Shown here one piece after another: positions 54,862 to 64,000 of a stretch of DNA of 64,000 bases. A model generated the notes under the pieces. It ran no database searches and was not told the DNA's origin. It saw nothing but the letters and a program-made list of their open reading frames with translations. The position numbers and the translations under genes are program-made. The first letter of the stretch is position 1. Each line of letters starts with the position of its first letter. The DNA comes from Sphingomonas baiyangensis (GTDB taxonomy: Bacteria; Pseudomonadota; Alphaproteobacteria; Sphingomonadales; Sphingomonadaceae), in assembly GCF_005144715.1 (NCBI RefSeq), contig NZ_SWKR01000002.1, positions 2,423,668-2,487,667 of the forward strand, given 5' to 3'.

Positions 54862-56586
54862 CTAGGCGGCGAAAGCGTCGGCGGGGATGGCATACAGTAC
54901 GTCGGCACGCGCGCTGGCGGCGGCCTTGAGGCCCATCGCTTCGGGCACGATCTGCTCGACATAGAAGCGTGCGGCAGCCTGCTTCTGCGCCAGAAAAATG
55001 GGGTCGCCCTCGGCATCGCGCGCGATGCGGCCCTGACGCTCCATCAGCCAGCCGCAGGTCGCGACCGACAGCATCGTCAGGAACGGGTAGCTTGCAGCGA
55101 GCTTGTCGTCGACATCGGCGGTCATCAGCCGGCGGCCGACTTCTTCGCACACGTCGATCAGTGCGCGCAGCCCGGCATCGCTCGCCTCGGCGCGCATCGC
55201 TTCGACATGCGCGAGGAACACGCCGCCATTGTCCATCGCCAACTTGCGCCCGACGAGATCTGCCGCCTGGATGCCGTTGGTCCCTTCGTAGATCGGCGTG
55301 ATGCGCGCATCGCGGAAGTGCTGCGCGGCGCCCGTCTCCTCGACATAGCCCATGCCGCCATGCACCTGGATGCCGAGGCTGGCGACCTCGTTGCCGAGAT
55401 CGGTGCCGTGCGCCTTGGCAAGCGGCGTGAGCAGGTCGACGCGCTTGCGGGCATCGGCATCGCCCAGCGTCGCGCGATCGACATTGCCCGCCGCCAGATA
55501 GACGAGCGCGCGCGCCGCCTGCGTCTGCGCCTTCATGCGCAGCAGCATGCGGCGCACGTCGGGATGCTCGATGATCGCCACCGGCTCGCGGCTCGCGCCG
55601 TCCGCGCGCGCCGACTGGATGCGGTCGCGCGCATAGGCCACCGCCTTCTGCGTCGCGCGCTCGGCGACCTGCACGCCCTGCAAGCCCACATTGAGGCGCG
55701 CATTGTTCATCATCGTGAACATCGCGGCGATGCCGCCGCCCTCGGCGCCGATGAGTTCGCCGATGCAGTCACCATTGTCGCCGAAGCTCAGCACGCAGGT
55801 CGGCGAGGCGTGCAGCCCCATCTTGTGTTCGATCGAAACGACGCGGACGTCGTTGGCCTCGCCCGGCGAGCCATCGTCGTTCAGGCAATATTTGGGGACG
55901 AGGAACAGGCTCAGCCCCTTGGTGCCGGCCGGTGCGCCGGGCGTGCGCGCGAGCACCAGATGGACGATCTGCGGCGCGAGATCGTGATCGCCATAGGATA
56001 TGTAGATCTTGGTGCCGGTGATCTTCCAGCGCCCGTCGCCCACGGGCTCGGCGCGCGTGCGCAGCGCGCCGACGTCGCTGCCTGCCTGCGGCTCGGTTAG
56101 GTTCATCGTGCCCGTCCACGCGCCCGTCGACAGATGCGGCAGATAGGCAGCCTGCTGCTCGGCGCTGCCATGATGCATCAGCGCCTCGATCGCGCCGACA
56201 GTGAGCGTGGGGCAAAGCGCGAAGCCCATGTTCGCGGCGCCCAGCGTATCGAGCACCGCGGTCGCGATGGCGAAGGGCATGCCCTGCCCGCCATGTTCGG
56301 CGGGCGCGCCGATCGTTCCCCAGCCGCCCTCGACATAGGCGCGATAGGCTTCGGGAAAGCCCTTGGGCATCACCACGCCGTCTTCGGTCCAGCGGGCTCC
56401 CACCGTGTCGCCGGTGCGGTCGAGCGGCGCCCATTCGCCTGCCGCGAACGCGCCGACGCCTTCGAGCACCGCCTCGACCATATCGGGCGTGGCTTCGGCG
56501 AAGCGGTCGCTGGAGGAAAGATCGGCGAGCCCTGCGACATGTTCGAGCACGAAACGCTGTTCGGCGACGGGCGGGGTGAAGGTCAT
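54862..56586 (-). CDS. Acyl-CoA dehydrogenase
   Basis: 574-residue FAD enzyme of the longer bacterial acyl-CoA dehydrogenase type, with N, middle and C domains plus an extra C-terminal domain (from about 460). FAD/substrate motifs are visible: M-N-L-T-E-P-Q-A-G-S-D, G-T-K-I-Y-I-S-Y-G-D, Q-V-H-G-G-M-G-Y, and I-Y-E-G-T-N-G-I-Q-A with the likely catalytic Glu. It introduces the alpha-beta double bond in fatty acyl-CoA oxidation. ATG 56586 has GAGAGGA upstream. Confidence 0.95.
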   Translation of the reverse strand: MTFTPPVAEQRFVLEHVAGLADLSSSDRFAEATPDMVEAVLEGVGAFAAGEWAPLDRTGDTVGARWTEDGVVMPKGFPEAYRAYVEGGWGTIGAPAEHGGQGMPFAIATAVLDTLGAANMGFALCPTLTVGAIEALMHHGSAEQQAAYLPHLSTGAWTGTMNLTEPQAGSDVGALRTRAEPVGDGRWKITGTKIYISYGDHDLAPQIVHLVLARTPGAPAGTKGLSLFLVPKYCLNDDGSPGEANDVRVVSIEHKMGLHASPTCVLSFGDNGDCIGELIGAEGGGIAAMFTMMNNARLNVGLQGVQVAERATQKAVAYARDRIQSARADGASREPVAIIEHPDVRRMLLRMKAQTQAARALVYLAAGNVDRATLGDADARKRVDLLTPLAKAHGTDLGNEVASLGIQVHGGMGYVEETGAAQHFRDARITPIYEGTNGIQAADLVGRKLAMDNGGVFLAHVEAMRAEASDAGLRALIDVCEEVGRRLMTADVDDKLAASYPFLTMLSVATCGWLMERQGRIARDAEGDPIFLAQKQAAARFYVEQIVPEAMGLKAAASARADVLYAIPADAFAA

Positions 56587-56632
56587 CGGTCCTCTCTTGT
56601 CGGCTTTGCCGGCCCGATATAGCGACGCTTGC

Positions 56633-57571
56633 GTGGCTTCTCCAAACCCGCCCTTCGTCACCCGCACCTTACCCTACGGCGACGCGGCGCTGGCGGAGGC
56701 GGCGGCCGAGATCGCGCGTGGCGGATGCGTCGCGGTGCCGACCGAGACGGTCTACGGCCTCGCTGCCGACGCGACCGATTCGCGCGCGGTGGCGGGCATC
56801 TATGCCGCCAAGGGCCGGCCGAGCTTCAACCCGCTGATCGTGCATGTGATCGACCTGGCGGCGGCGCGCGCGATGGCGCGGTTCGATGCCGCGGCAGAGG
56901 CGCTGGCCGCGCGCTGGTGGCCCGGCCCGCTCACGCTGGTGCTGCCGCTTGCCGATGACAGCCCGGTCGCGTCGCTGGTGACGGCGGGCCTGCCCACCGT
57001 CGCGATCCGGGTCCCCGCGCACCGCGCGATGCAGGCGCTGCTAGAGGCAACGGGCCGGCCGCTCGCCGCGCCTTCGGCCAATGCCAGCGGCGGCATCAGC
57101 CCTACGCGCGCGGCCCATGTCGCCGCCAGCCTCGATGGACGGATCGCGCTGATTCTCGACGACGGGCCGACGCCGGCGGGCATCGAATCGACGATCGTCG
57201 ATGTTGCGCAAGGACTCGTGCTGCGACCCGGCCCGATCACTGCCGACGATCTGGGCCTCGCAACGCACGAAGGTAGCGGCCCGATCACCGCGCCGGGCCA
57301 GCTCGCAAGTCACTACGCGCCCGCCAAGCCGCTGCGGCTCGACGCGACGAGCGCGCGGCCGGGCGAATGGATGATCGGGTTTGGCGATGTGTCGGGTGAC
57401 GACACGCTGTCGCCGACCGGCGATCTGGTCGAAGCAGCCGCCCGCCTGTTCGATGCGTTGCACCGAGCCGACGCGAGCGACCGCGCGGCGATCGCCGTGG
57501 CGCCGGTGCCGCAGCACGGCCTTGGCGAAGCGATCAACGATCGCCTGCGCCGTGCTGCGGTCCGCGACTGA
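56633..57571 (+). CDS. L-threonylcarbamoyladenylate synthase (Sua5/TsaC type)
   Basis: 312-residue protein combining the TsaC/YrdC domain (about 10-200; P-T-E-T-V-Y-G-L and K-G-R-P-S-F-N-P-L-I) with a C-terminal Sua5 domain. It makes threonylcarbamoyl-AMP for t6A37 tRNA modification. It is the long Sua5 form rather than the short TsaC. GTG at 56633 is the nearest start to the conserved region; divergent from the acyl-CoA dehydrogenase by 46 bases. No strong ribosome binding site is seen. Confidence 0.93.
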   Translation: MASPNPPFVTRTLPYGDAALAEAAAEIARGGCVAVPTETVYGLAADATDSRAVAGIYAAKGRPSFNPLIVHVIDLAAARAMARFDAAAEALAARWWPGPLTLVLPLADDSPVASLVTAGLPTVAIRVPAHRAMQALLEATGRPLAAPSANASGGISPTRAAHVAASLDGRIALILDDGPTPAGIESTIVDVAQGLVLRPGPITADDLGLATHEGSGPITAPGQLASHYAPAKPLRLDATSARPGEWMIGFGDVSGDDTLSPTGDLVEAAARLFDALHRADASDRAAIAVAPVPQHGLGEAINDRLRRAAVRD

Positions 57572-57578
57572 TCGCCGC

Positions 57579-57866
57579 TTATTGCGGGACGACGGCTTGG
57601 TCGTTGGTGATGAGATCGAGCTTCTGCTCGTTCGACATCGCATGCGCATTGACGTCGGCATCGTCGATCGCATCGGCACGGGCTTCGCCGGCATCCTCGA
57701 TCGCGTCGGCCTGCGCGTCGGTCGCGCCATTGGCTTCGGCAGCGTCGGCACGCTCCTCGGCATTGTCCTCGACGCGTTCGGCCAGCGCATCGTCGCCGTC
57801 GCCGCCACAGGCCGCCAGCGGCAGCGCCATCATCGCGATCAGCGCGGGTGCCAGAAACTTTCGCAT
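57579..57866 (-). CDS. Small acidic Ala-rich lipoprotein, uncharacterised
   Basis: 95-residue predicted lipoprotein (lipobox L-A-A-C, Cys20). The mature part is an Ala/Glu/Asp-rich helix with near-heptad repeats (A-E-R-V-E-D-N-A-E-E-R-A-D-A-A-E-A-N-G), reminiscent of small coiled-coil lipoproteins. No family was recognised. It lies 7 bases from the convergent tsaC stop and downstream of msrA on the same strand, 68 bases after it. Confidence 0.7.
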   Translation of the reverse strand: MRKFLAPALIAMMALPLAACGGDGDDALAERVEDNAEERADAAEANGATDAQADAIEDAGEARADAIDDADVNAHAMSNEQKLDLITNDQAVVPQ

Positions 57867-57934
57867 ATCTTCCCTCCGTTGGCCGGGAATCGTCCCGGTC
57901 GCGCAACAACCGGCCAGACGGAGGGCTGGTTCCG

Positions 57935-58483
57935 TCAGGCGGTCGCCGCCTCGGCCTTCGAGCGTGCGGCGAAGCTCTTGCGCAGCTTCTGGAGCTTGGG
58001 CGGAATAACCGCGATGCAATAGGGATTGCGCTGTCCCTCGCCGTCCCAATAGCCCTGATGATAATCCTCGGCCGGATACCAGATATCGGCATGCTCGATC
58101 GTCGTGACGATCGGCTGCGGCCAGTTGGCGGCGTTGCGCTCGATCGCCTCCTTGGCCTCGGCTTCCTGCTCGGGCGAATGCGGGAAAATCGCCGAGCGAT
58201 ATTGCGTGCCGACGTCGTTGCCCTGGCGGTTGAGCGTGGTGGGATCGTGCGTCGCGAAGAAAATGTCGAGCAGCTCGCCATAGCTGATCGCCTGCGGATC
58301 GAAGGTCACGCGGATCGCTTCGGCATGGCCGGTATCGCCGCCACATACCTGTTTGTACGTCGGATCGGCGACATGCCCGCCGATATACACGCTTTCGACG
58401 CGCTCGACGCCGATCACGTCGTTGAATACCGCTTCGGTGCACCAGAAGCAGCCGCCGGCGAGCGTGGCGATTTCGGTAGCCAT
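57935..58483 (-). CDS. msrA: Peptide-methionine (S)-S-oxide reductase MsrA
   Basis: 182-residue enzyme that reduces the S epimer of methionine sulfoxide. The catalytic G-C-F-W-C (Cys12, Cys15) is at the N-terminus, and [24 protein letters not shown] are conserved. The strong AAAGGAGA ribosome binding site fixes the ATG at 58483. Complements msrB at 9143. Confidence 0.96.
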   Translation of the reverse strand: MATEIATLAGGCFWCTEAVFNDVIGVERVESVYIGGHVADPTYKQVCGGDTGHAEAIRVTFDPQAISYGELLDIFFATHDPTTLNRQGNDVGTQYRSAIFPHSPEQEAEAKEAIERNAANWPQPIVTTIEHADIWYPAEDYHQGYWDGEGQRNPYCIAVIPPKLQKLRKSFAARSKAEAATA

Positions 58484-58553
58484 GGGTTCAATCTCCTTTG
58501 CCGGCAAGATAGGGGCTGCATGGTGCCTTCCCAATGGGCACGGGGAGAGAGTG

Positions 58554-59546
58554 ATGCCGGGCGATTGCGTGATGGTGACGGGCGGTGCGGGCTATATCGG
58601 CAGCCATGCGGCGCTGGCGCTGCTCGATGCCGGGCGGCGCGTGGTGGTGCTCGACAATCTGGTGACGGGGTTCGACTGGGCGGTCGACCGCCGCGCGACA
58701 CTGGTGATCGGCGCGGTGGAAGACGAGGCGCTGGTTCGCAAGGTGATCGCCAAGCATGACATCGGCGCCATCCTCCATTTCGCCGGATCGGTGGTGGTGC
58801 CCGAATCGGTCGCCGATCCGCTCAAATATTATCGCAACAACACAGCGGCCTCGCGCAGCCTGATCGAAAGCGCGGTGGCGTGCGGGGTGCGGCACTTCAT
58901 CTTCTCTTCGACCGCGGCGACCTATGGCATCCCCGATGCGGTGCCGGTGGCCGAGGATGCGCCGCGCCGGCCGATCAATCCCTATGGCATGTCGAAGCTG
59001 ATGACCGAGCACATGCTCGCCGACGTCGCCGCCGTGCACCCGATCAACTATGCGGTGCTTCGCTATTTCAACGTCGCCGGCGCCGACCCGCAAGGGCGCA
59101 GCGGGCAATCGACGGCGGGGGCGACGCACCTCATCAAGGTCGCGGTCGAGGCGGCGTGCGGCAAGCGCGCGGGCGTGGGCGTGTTCGGCACCGATTTCGC
59201 GACGCCCGACGGCACCGGCGTGCGCGACTATATCCATGTGAGCGATCTTGCCGCTGCGCATGTGGCGGCACTCGACCTGCTGATCGCCGATCCCGCGCGC
59301 AGTCACACGCTCAACGCCGGCTATGGGCGCGGCTATTCGGTGCTCGAAGTGCTCGATGCCGTCGATCGCATCACCAACCAGCGCATCGAACGGCGCATCG
59401 AAGGTCGCCGCGCGGGCGATCCCGACGCGCTGGTGGCCGACAATCGCGCGATCCTCGCGGCGCTGCCGTGGCAACCGGCCCATGCCGATCTCGATACGAT
59501 CGTGGCGCACGCCCTGGCTTGGGAGCGGCGGCTCGGCGAGCAATAG
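58554..59546 (+). CDS. galE: UDP-glucose 4-epimerase
   Basis: 330-residue extended SDR that interconverts UDP-glucose and UDP-galactose. NAD motif G-G-A-G-Y-I-G (10-16), catalytic Ser/Thr in F-S-S-T-A-A-T-Y-G, and Y-x-x-x-K in N-P-Y-G-M-S-K are intact, followed by [13 protein letters not shown] sequence 7 bases upstream supports ATG 58554. It probably supplies surface polysaccharide precursors. Its stop is 3 bases from the convergent GMC gene. Confidence 0.95.
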   Translation: MPGDCVMVTGGAGYIGSHAALALLDAGRRVVVLDNLVTGFDWAVDRRATLVIGAVEDEALVRKVIAKHDIGAILHFAGSVVVPESVADPLKYYRNNTAASRSLIESAVACGVRHFIFSSTAATYGIPDAVPVAEDAPRRPINPYGMSKLMTEHMLADVAAVHPINYAVLRYFNVAGADPQGRSGQSTAGATHLIKVAVEAACGKRAGVGVFGTDFATPDGTGVRDYIHVSDLAAAHVAALDLLIADPARSHTLNAGYGRGYSVLEVLDAVDRITNQRIERRIEGRRAGDPDALVADNRAILAALPWQPAHADLDTIVAHALAWERRLGEQ

Positions 59547-59549
59547 CCG

Positions 59550-61133
59550 CTACCCCAACGCCGCACCCACGAAATCGGCGGCGCGCTCGCCGATCATGAT
59601 CGAGGGCGCGTTGGTGTTGCCCGATACGAGGCGCGGCATGATCGAGGCATCGGCGATCCACAGCCGCTCGACGCCGCGCACGGCAAGCTGCGGATCGCAC
59701 ACGGCGTCGGCATCGCTCCCCATGCGCGCGGTGCCGACGGGGTGGTAGATGGTGTCGGCACGCGCGCGGATCAGTCGTTCGAGCGCGTCGTCGTCGGCGA
59801 GGTCGATCGGATAGCGGTCGCGCCCCTTCCAGTCAGCGATCGGCGGCGTTTCCAGGATGCGATACATTGCACGCACGCCGCGCTTGAGCGTCGCCATGTC
59901 GCGATCGTCGGTCAGGAATGCCGGGTCGATACGCGGCGCGTCGCGCGCATCGGCCGAGCGCAAGCGCACGTTGCCGCGGCTTTCGGGGCGCAGCACGCAG
60001 GCATGGCACGAAAAGCCGTGGCCCGGCACCGGCACGCGGCCGTGATCCTCGAGCATCGCGATGACGAAGTGGAACTGGATGTCAGGCGCCGGCGCGGCGG
60101 GATCGGTAGTGAGGAAACCGCCCGATTCGGCGAACGGCGTGGTGAAGCCGCCCTCGCGCTTGCGGAACCAGCGCCACAGCGCGCGCGCGGCGTTGAGGTT
60201 GCCGCGCATCGACTTGCCGAACAGGCTGGTGTCGTCGGCCTCGAACACCGCGACATAATCGACATGGTCCTGCAGGTCGGCGCCCACCGCGGGCCGTGCG
60301 ATACGCGTGGCGATGCCGTGTTCGGCAAGCTCTGCGGGATCGCCGATGCCCGACAGCATCAGCGTCTGCGGCGTGCCGAACACGCCGCCCGCCAGCACCA
60401 CACCGCCGCCTGCGCGGATCGTCCGCGTCTCGCCACCCTGGCGATAGGCGACGCCCCAGGCGCGGCCATCCTCGAACAGCACGCGCTCGACCACGGCATC
60501 GGTGACGATGTGGAGGTTGGCGGGCGGCGTGCCGTCGCCCAGATACGCGCGCGCAGCGGTCCAGCGCTCGCCGCCGCGCTGCGTAACCTGATAGAGCCCG
60601 AAGCCCTCGATCCGCTCGCCGTTGAAATCGTCGTTGACCGGGTGCTGGAGCTGACCTGCCGCCTGCACGAAGGCGAGGCTCGCGGGATGCGCGTAACGTT
60701 GGTCGCTGACCCACAAAGGTCCTTGGTCGCCGTGCCACGCATCGGCGCCGCGGATATTATGCTCGGCGCGGCGGAACACCGGCAGTACCTCGTCCCAGCT
60801 CCAGCCGTGGCAGCCGAGCGATGCCCAATTGTCGTAATCCCATGGCGCGCCGCGCAGATAGAGCATCGCGTTGATCGCGCTCGATCCGCCAAGGCCGCGC
60901 CCGCGCGGCTGATAGCCGCGACGACCGTTGAGCCCTTGCTGCGGCTCGGTTTCGAACTTCCAGTTGGTGCCTTCCTTGCCGATCGCAAAGCCGCCGGGCA
61001 TGCGCACCTGCCAGTGCACATTGTGCCCGCCCGCTTCGATCAGCGCGACGCGGTAGCCGCGCTCGGCGAGCCGGCCGGCGGCGGCACTGCCGCCCGATCC
61101 GCCTCCGATGACGACGATATCGGCTTCGTCCAT
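59550..61133 (-). CDS. GMC family FAD oxidoreductase (choline dehydrogenase-like)
   Basis: 527-residue GMC enzyme. The N-terminal I-G-G-G-S-G-G-S-A-A-A-G binds FAD, G-R-G-L-G-G-S-S-A-I-N-A-M is GMC signature 1, and G-V-F-G-T-P-Q-T-L-M-L-S-G-I-G is signature 2. The active-site His lies in Y-H-P-V-G-T-A-R-M-G. It oxidises an alcohol; the substrate is unknown and choline is only one option. The start lies 94 bases inside the desaturase gene, which encodes a long overlapping tail. Confidence 0.93.
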   Translation of the reverse strand: MDEADIVVIGGGSGGSAAAGRLAERGYRVALIEAGGHNVHWQVRMPGGFAIGKEGTNWKFETEPQQGLNGRRGYQPRGRGLGGSSAINAMLYLRGAPWDYDNWASLGCHGWSWDEVLPVFRRAEHNIRGADAWHGDQGPLWVSDQRYAHPASLAFVQAAGQLQHPVNDDFNGERIEGFGLYQVTQRGGERWTAARAYLGDGTPPANLHIVTDAVVERVLFEDGRAWGVAYRQGGETRTIRAGGGVVLAGGVFGTPQTLMLSGIGDPAELAEHGIATRIARPAVGADLQDHVDYVAVFEADDTSLFGKSMRGNLNAARALWRWFRKREGGFTTPFAESGGFLTTDPAAPAPDIQFHFVIAMLEDHGRVPVPGHGFSCHACVLRPESRGNVRLRSADARDAPRIDPAFLTDDRDMATLKRGVRAMYRILETPPIADWKGRDRYPIDLADDDALERLIRARADTIYHPVGTARMGSDADAVCDPQLAVRGVERLWIADASIMPRLVSGNTNAPSIMIGERAADFVGAALG

Positions 61134-62032
61134 TCCCCACCCTCTCGCTTCTCTTGTCGTTGCTGCCAGCGTTCGCGGATCATCGCGCTGGTCAGGCGGC
61201 TGCCGTCGTGGCTCCAGCCCGGCTCGCGCCAGACATAGCCCAGTTTGTGCCGCCACGGCGCTGCCCACACGTCGCGCGCGATACCCACCCATTCATGGAA
61301 CGCCGCCCAGATCAGATTGAAGCTGCCCAGATTGCGCACGATGCCATAGCGCGGTGCCTCATCGTCACGCTCGCGCTCGAAGGTGCCGAACATCCGGTCC
61401 CAGACGATGAACACGCCGGCATAGTTGCGGTCGAGATAGCGCGCGTTGGTGGCGTGATGGACGCGGTGGTGGCTGGGCGTGTTCATCACCGCCTCGAACC
61501 AGCGCGGCATCCGTCCGATCGCCTCGGTATGAATCCAGAACTGGTAGACGAGGTTAAGCCCCGCCACGAAGAAGATCATCGCCGGCGGAAAGCCGATCAG
61601 GAACAAGGGCAGCCGGAACAGGAAGCCTAGGCTGACGAACCCCGTCCAGGTCTGCCGGAGCGCAGTCGACAGGTTATAATGCTGGCTCGAATGATGGATG
61701 ACGTGGCTGGCCCAGAACCAGCGCACGCGATGCGCCGAGCGGTGAAAGGCGTAATAGGCCAGATCGTCGAGCACAAAGGCGGCGACGAACCAGTACCATG
61801 CCCAGCCGATGTCGAAGAGGCGGAACTGGTGCACCCATAGCGCCAGCGCGAACACCAGCCCGCCCGACAGGATGCCCGCTACCGTCGAGCCCAGGCCCAA
61901 GCCCAGCGAGGTCAGCGTATCGCGCGGGCAATAGCGCCGCCGGTCCTTCATCCGCGCCACCAGCATCTCGGCGAGCACCAGCGCGACGAAGGCGGGAATC
62001 GCGAGATCGACCGGGGAGGGCAGCTCGGGCAT
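61040..62032 (-). CDS. Sterol desaturase / fatty acid hydroxylase superfamily protein
   Basis: 330-residue membrane di-iron enzyme with four or five helices. The three His clusters are visible: H-R-S-A-H (about 96-100), H-V-I-H-H-S-S-Q-H (about 109-117) and H-H-R-V-H-H (about 188-193). The family hydroxylates or desaturates lipids or carotenoids. The last ~30 residues are translated from the start of the GMC gene in another frame and are not family-like, so the true C-terminus, or a lost stop codon, should be considered. Confidence 0.9.
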   Translation of the reverse strand: MPELPSPVDLAIPAFVALVLAEMLVARMKDRRRYCPRDTLTSLGLGLGSTVAGILSGGLVFALALWVHQFRLFDIGWAWYWFVAAFVLDDLAYYAFHRSAHRVRWFWASHVIHHSSQHYNLSTALRQTWTGFVSLGFLFRLPLFLIGFPPAMIFFVAGLNLVYQFWIHTEAIGRMPRWFEAVMNTPSHHRVHHATNARYLDRNYAGVFIVWDRMFGTFERERDDEAPRYGIVRNLGSFNLIWAAFHEWVGIARDVWAAPWRHKLGYVWREPGWSHDGSRLTSAMIRERWQQRQEKREGGEWTKPISSSSEADRAAVPPPAGSPSAATASR

Positions 62033-62036
62033 CGCC

Positions 62037-62408
62037 TTAGCTTACATGCGTGTCAGCAAGCGCGCCAGTGGGGGTAATCACTACGTCGCCGAACCAGCGA
62101 TCGCCCGTGGCGATGTGCAAGGCGTCGCGGTCGCGTCGTACCGCGCTGCCGGGCAGATGCCGCGACGCCAGCCGCGCGCCCGCGCGCTTGAGCACCACGA
62201 CGCTGCCGTCCTCGCCTTCGACCAGCGCGGCGTGCCCTTCGACGTCGATGGTGGCACGGATGCCGGTGAACCCCGCAATGTCGGCCTCGGCGGTGGCGAT
62301 GGCCGCAGCGGCGTCACCGATGCCGTCGTCACTGCCGAGCTTGAGCCAAACGGCGATGCCGCCAAGCGCAAGGATCGCGGCAAGCGACGCGCCGAGCTGG
62401 AGCCACAT
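62037..62408 (-). CDS. Small membrane-anchored protein of unknown function
   Basis: 123-residue protein with one N-terminal hydrophobic helix (about 4-24) and a soluble domain with four to six predicted strands (I-D-V-E-G-H-A-A-L-V, S-V-V-V-L-K-R, D-A-L-H-I-A-T-G-D-R-W). No family was recognised. It lies 4 bases upstream of the desaturase and 12 bases after the TIGR01244 gene, so all are probably one transcript. Confidence 0.65.
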   Translation of the reverse strand: MWLQLGASLAAILALGGIAVWLKLGSDDGIGDAAAAIATAEADIAGFTGIRATIDVEGHAALVEGEDGSVVVLKRAGARLASRHLPGSAVRRDRDALHIATGDRWFGDVVITPTGALADTHVS

Positions 62409-62420
62409 GGGCGTGACGCC

Positions 62421-62855
62421 TCAGCCCGGCCGGTGCACCCCGTCGAGCATCGGGCGCAATCCGGTGAGGTCATAGCCGGCACCGGCGGCCTTGCCCGTCA
62501 CCTCGTCAGGCGTGGCACCACGGCTGGCGGCGGCGAGCGCCCAAAGATTGGCCGATCGGGTGCCCGATCGGCAGAAGGCCAGCACCGGGCCGCCCGCCGC
62601 GTCGATCGCCTCGGCCATCGCGGCCACCTGCGCATGGCTGAAGCCGGCATGCGTGACGGGGATGGCGTGGTACGCAAGGCCCGCCGCTTCGGCGGCCTCG
62701 CGAATCGCATCGGCCGGGGGCTGGCCCGCCTCCTCGCCATCGGGGCGATTGTTGACCACCGCCTTGTAGCCTTGGGCGGCGATGTTGGGCAGATCTTCGG
62801 GCAGGATCTGCGGGGCGACGGCGACGCTTTCGTCGATGATGCGGATATGGGCCAT
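62421..62855 (-). CDS. TIGR01244 family sulfur transferase/phosphatase-like protein
   Basis: 144-residue protein of TIGR01244 (DUF442, beta-lactamase hydrolase-like), with a cysteine-phosphatase P-loop F-C-R-S-G-T-R-S (about 95-102). It contains V-N-N-R-P-D-G-E-E and H-A-G-F. In some bacteria it is fused to or adjoins a persulfide dioxygenase and acts in hydrogen sulfide/persulfide oxidation. No such partner is in this window, so a role in sulfide handling is inferred. Confidence 0.88.
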   Translation of the reverse strand: MAHIRIIDESVAVAPQILPEDLPNIAAQGYKAVVNNRPDGEEAGQPPADAIREAAEAAGLAYHAIPVTHAGFSHAQVAAMAEAIDAAGGPVLAFCRSGTRSANLWALAAASRGATPDEVTGKAAGAGYDLTGLRPMLDGVHRPG

Positions 62856-62895
62856 GGCGAGCGGTCTAGCGTATCACGTGGGCGCCGGGGAGGGG

Positions 62896-64000
62896 TCAGC
62901 GATGCGCGTCGATCACGCCCAGGAAATCGGCGCCATAGGCATCGAGCTTCTTGGCTCCCACGCCGGCGATGCGGCCCATTTCGGCGAGCGTCGCGGGGCG
63001 GGCGTGCGCCATGTCGCGCAGCGTCGAATCGTGGAAGATCACATAGGGCGGCAGGCCGGTTTCCTGTGCAATCGCACGGCGCTTCTCGCGCAGCGCCTCG
63101 AACAGCGGGTTGCCTTGCGGATTGGCCGCCGCTGTGCCGCCGCCGCGCCGCCGGCGTTCGCGCTTGGGCGGTACAACCAGCCGCAGCGTCTCGCCGCCTT
63201 TCAGCAACCCGCGCGCGCCGGGGCCGAACTCCAGCCCGCCATGCGCATTGGTACGCAGCGCATCGCGCAGCAGCAGCGCGCGGCCCACGGGCTTGAGCAA
63301 TGCCGCTTCGTCGGCCGTGGCGACACCCCAGACCGACAGCGCCTCGTGCCCGTTGGTCAGGCTGCGCTCGCTCGACTGGCCGGTCAGCACCTGCTCGACA
63401 TAGCCGCTGCCGAACATCTGCCCGGTGCGGAACACCGCCGAGAGATATTTCTGCGCCACCACGCTCGCATCGACGGTCGCGGGCGGGGCGAGGCAATTGT
63501 CGCAATTGCCGCACGCCTCGGGCGGCGTCTCGCCGAAATAGCGCAGCAGGATCGCGCGGCGGCATTCGGCGGTCTCGACCAGTCCGGCCAACGCCGCCAG
63601 CCGCTGGCGCTCTCCGGCCTGGCGATGCGGCTCGACCTCGCCCAACCGCTGGCGCGCGCGCGCGAAATCGTCGGCGCCCCAGAACAGATGCGCCTCGGCC
63701 GGATCGCCGTCGCGGCCCGCGCGGCCGGTTTCCTGATAATAGGCTTCGATCGATTTTGGCAGGCCGGCATGCGCGACGAAGCGCACATCGGGCTTGTCGA
63801 TACCCATGCCGAACGCGACGGTCGCGACCATCACCATATCCTCGCTGGCGACGAAGGCGGCCTGGTTGCCGGCGCGGATCGCAGGGTCGAGCCCGGCATG
63901 ATAGGCACGCACCGCCCGCCCACCGCGGCCCAACATCTCGGCGAGCTTCTCGGTCGCGGCACGCGTGGGGGCATAGACGATGCCGGGGCCGGGCTGCGCC
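62896..64000 (-). CDS. recQ: ATP-dependent DNA helicase RecQ (5' part beyond window)
   Basis: Incomplete at its start, which lies beyond 64000. The visible part (about 368 residues) starts in the helicase C domain ([11 protein letters not shown]), with motifs [13 protein letters not shown] and [10 protein letters not shown], then a zinc-binding domain with C-G-N-C-D-N-C, a winged helix and a C-terminal HRDC domain ending near the stop. RecQ unwinds branched DNA during recombination and fork repair. It is the first gene, on the minus strand, of the TIGR01244-hypothetical-desaturase-GMC series. Confidence 0.95.
   Translation of the reverse strand, partial: AQPGPGIVYAPTRAATEKLAEMLGRGGRAVRAYHAGLDPAIRAGNQAAFVASEDMVMVATVAFGMGIDKPDVRFVAHAGLPKSIEAYYQETGRAGRDGDPAEAHLFWGADDFARARQRLGEVEPHRQAGERQRLAALAGLVETAECRRAILLRYFGETPPEACGNCDNCLAPPATVDASVVAQKYLSAVFRTGQMFGSGYVEQVLTGQSSERSLTNGHEALSVWGVATADEAALLKPVGRALLLRDALRTNAHGGLEFGPGARGLLKGGETLRLVVPPKRERRRRGGGTAAANPQGNPLFEALREKRRAIAQETGLPPYVIFHDSTLRDMAHARPATLAEMGRIAGVGAKKLDAYGADFLGVIDAHR

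Noticed and set aside
1..64000. Mobile elements, CRISPR arrays, tRNA or rRNA genes
   Set aside because: No transposase or integrase gene, regular direct-repeat array, tRNA cloverleaf or rRNA sequence was recognised when reading the window.

Overview
This is a GC-rich, gene-dense alphaproteobacterial chromosome segment, most likely from a sphingomonad (Sphingomonas or a close relative). The assignment rests on gene content (MmcB, DUF1491, DUF3576, DUF6489, a CDC48-type AAA ATPase, a type III PKS with its tailoring genes) and on the gene order around 21 kb, which matches the replication-origin neighbourhood known from Caulobacter and other Alphaproteobacteria. No rRNA, tRNA, transposase, prophage or CRISPR array was seen, and no gene-free stretch exceeds 300 bases. 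The two longest gaps (1595-1877 and 21024-21308) hold a probable small RNA and the probable origin of replication.

Layout. 1-206: structured noncoding DNA. 207-5468: cyclophilin, LysR regulator, candidate sRNA, CDC48-like ATPase, MFS transporter. 5595-9562: an operon-like lipid/polyketide locus (phospholipid-methyltransferase-like protein, type III polyketide synthase, methyltransferase, FAD oxidoreductase) followed by msrB. 9608-15409: class A penicillin-binding protein, DUF45 metallopeptidase, YcgN, SCO1 copper chaperone, ankyrin protein, MmcB, SleB-like hydrolase. 15571-21023, all on the minus strand: ppsR, maf, aroE, coaE, dnaQ, hpf, ptsN, thioesterase, DUF1491, running away from the origin. 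21024-21308: oriC candidate with one perfect DnaA box. 21309-31680, almost all on the plus strand and running away from the origin on the other side: hemE, hemJ, rho, terC, DUF6489, mnmE, mnmG, rsmG, parA, parB, with two perfect 16-bp parS sites. 31686-36160: DUF3576, leuS, lptE, holA on the minus strand.

36334-50434: an outer-membrane-like protein, thiamine phosphate synthase, PLP homeostasis protein, HAD hydrolase, an orphan YadG-like ABC ATPase, glnK-amtB behind a canonical sigma-54 promoter, an ABC1 kinase, a four-gene MacAB/NodT-like efflux operon, and acetyl-CoA synthetase. 50460-64000: NnrU, POT peptide transporter, nitroreductase, GntR regulator, an Ivy-like lipoprotein, acyl-CoA dehydrogenase, threonylcarbamoyl-AMP synthase, msrA, galE, GMC oxidoreductase, sterol desaturase family protein, TIGR01244 protein, and a RecQ helicase cut by the window edge.

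Most of the window is core genome. The points most worth following up are the origin/parS architecture (one parS embedded in rsmG), the type III PKS locus, the candidate sRNA at 1742-1803, the folded noncoding region at the left edge, the sigma-54 promoter of glnK-amtB, the lone YadG-type ATPase, the Ivy-like lipoprotein, and the 94-base overlap of the desaturase and GMC genes. Start codons were moved from the longest ORF to a better-supported internal start wherever a ribosome binding site, a signal peptide or an operon overlap argued for it.
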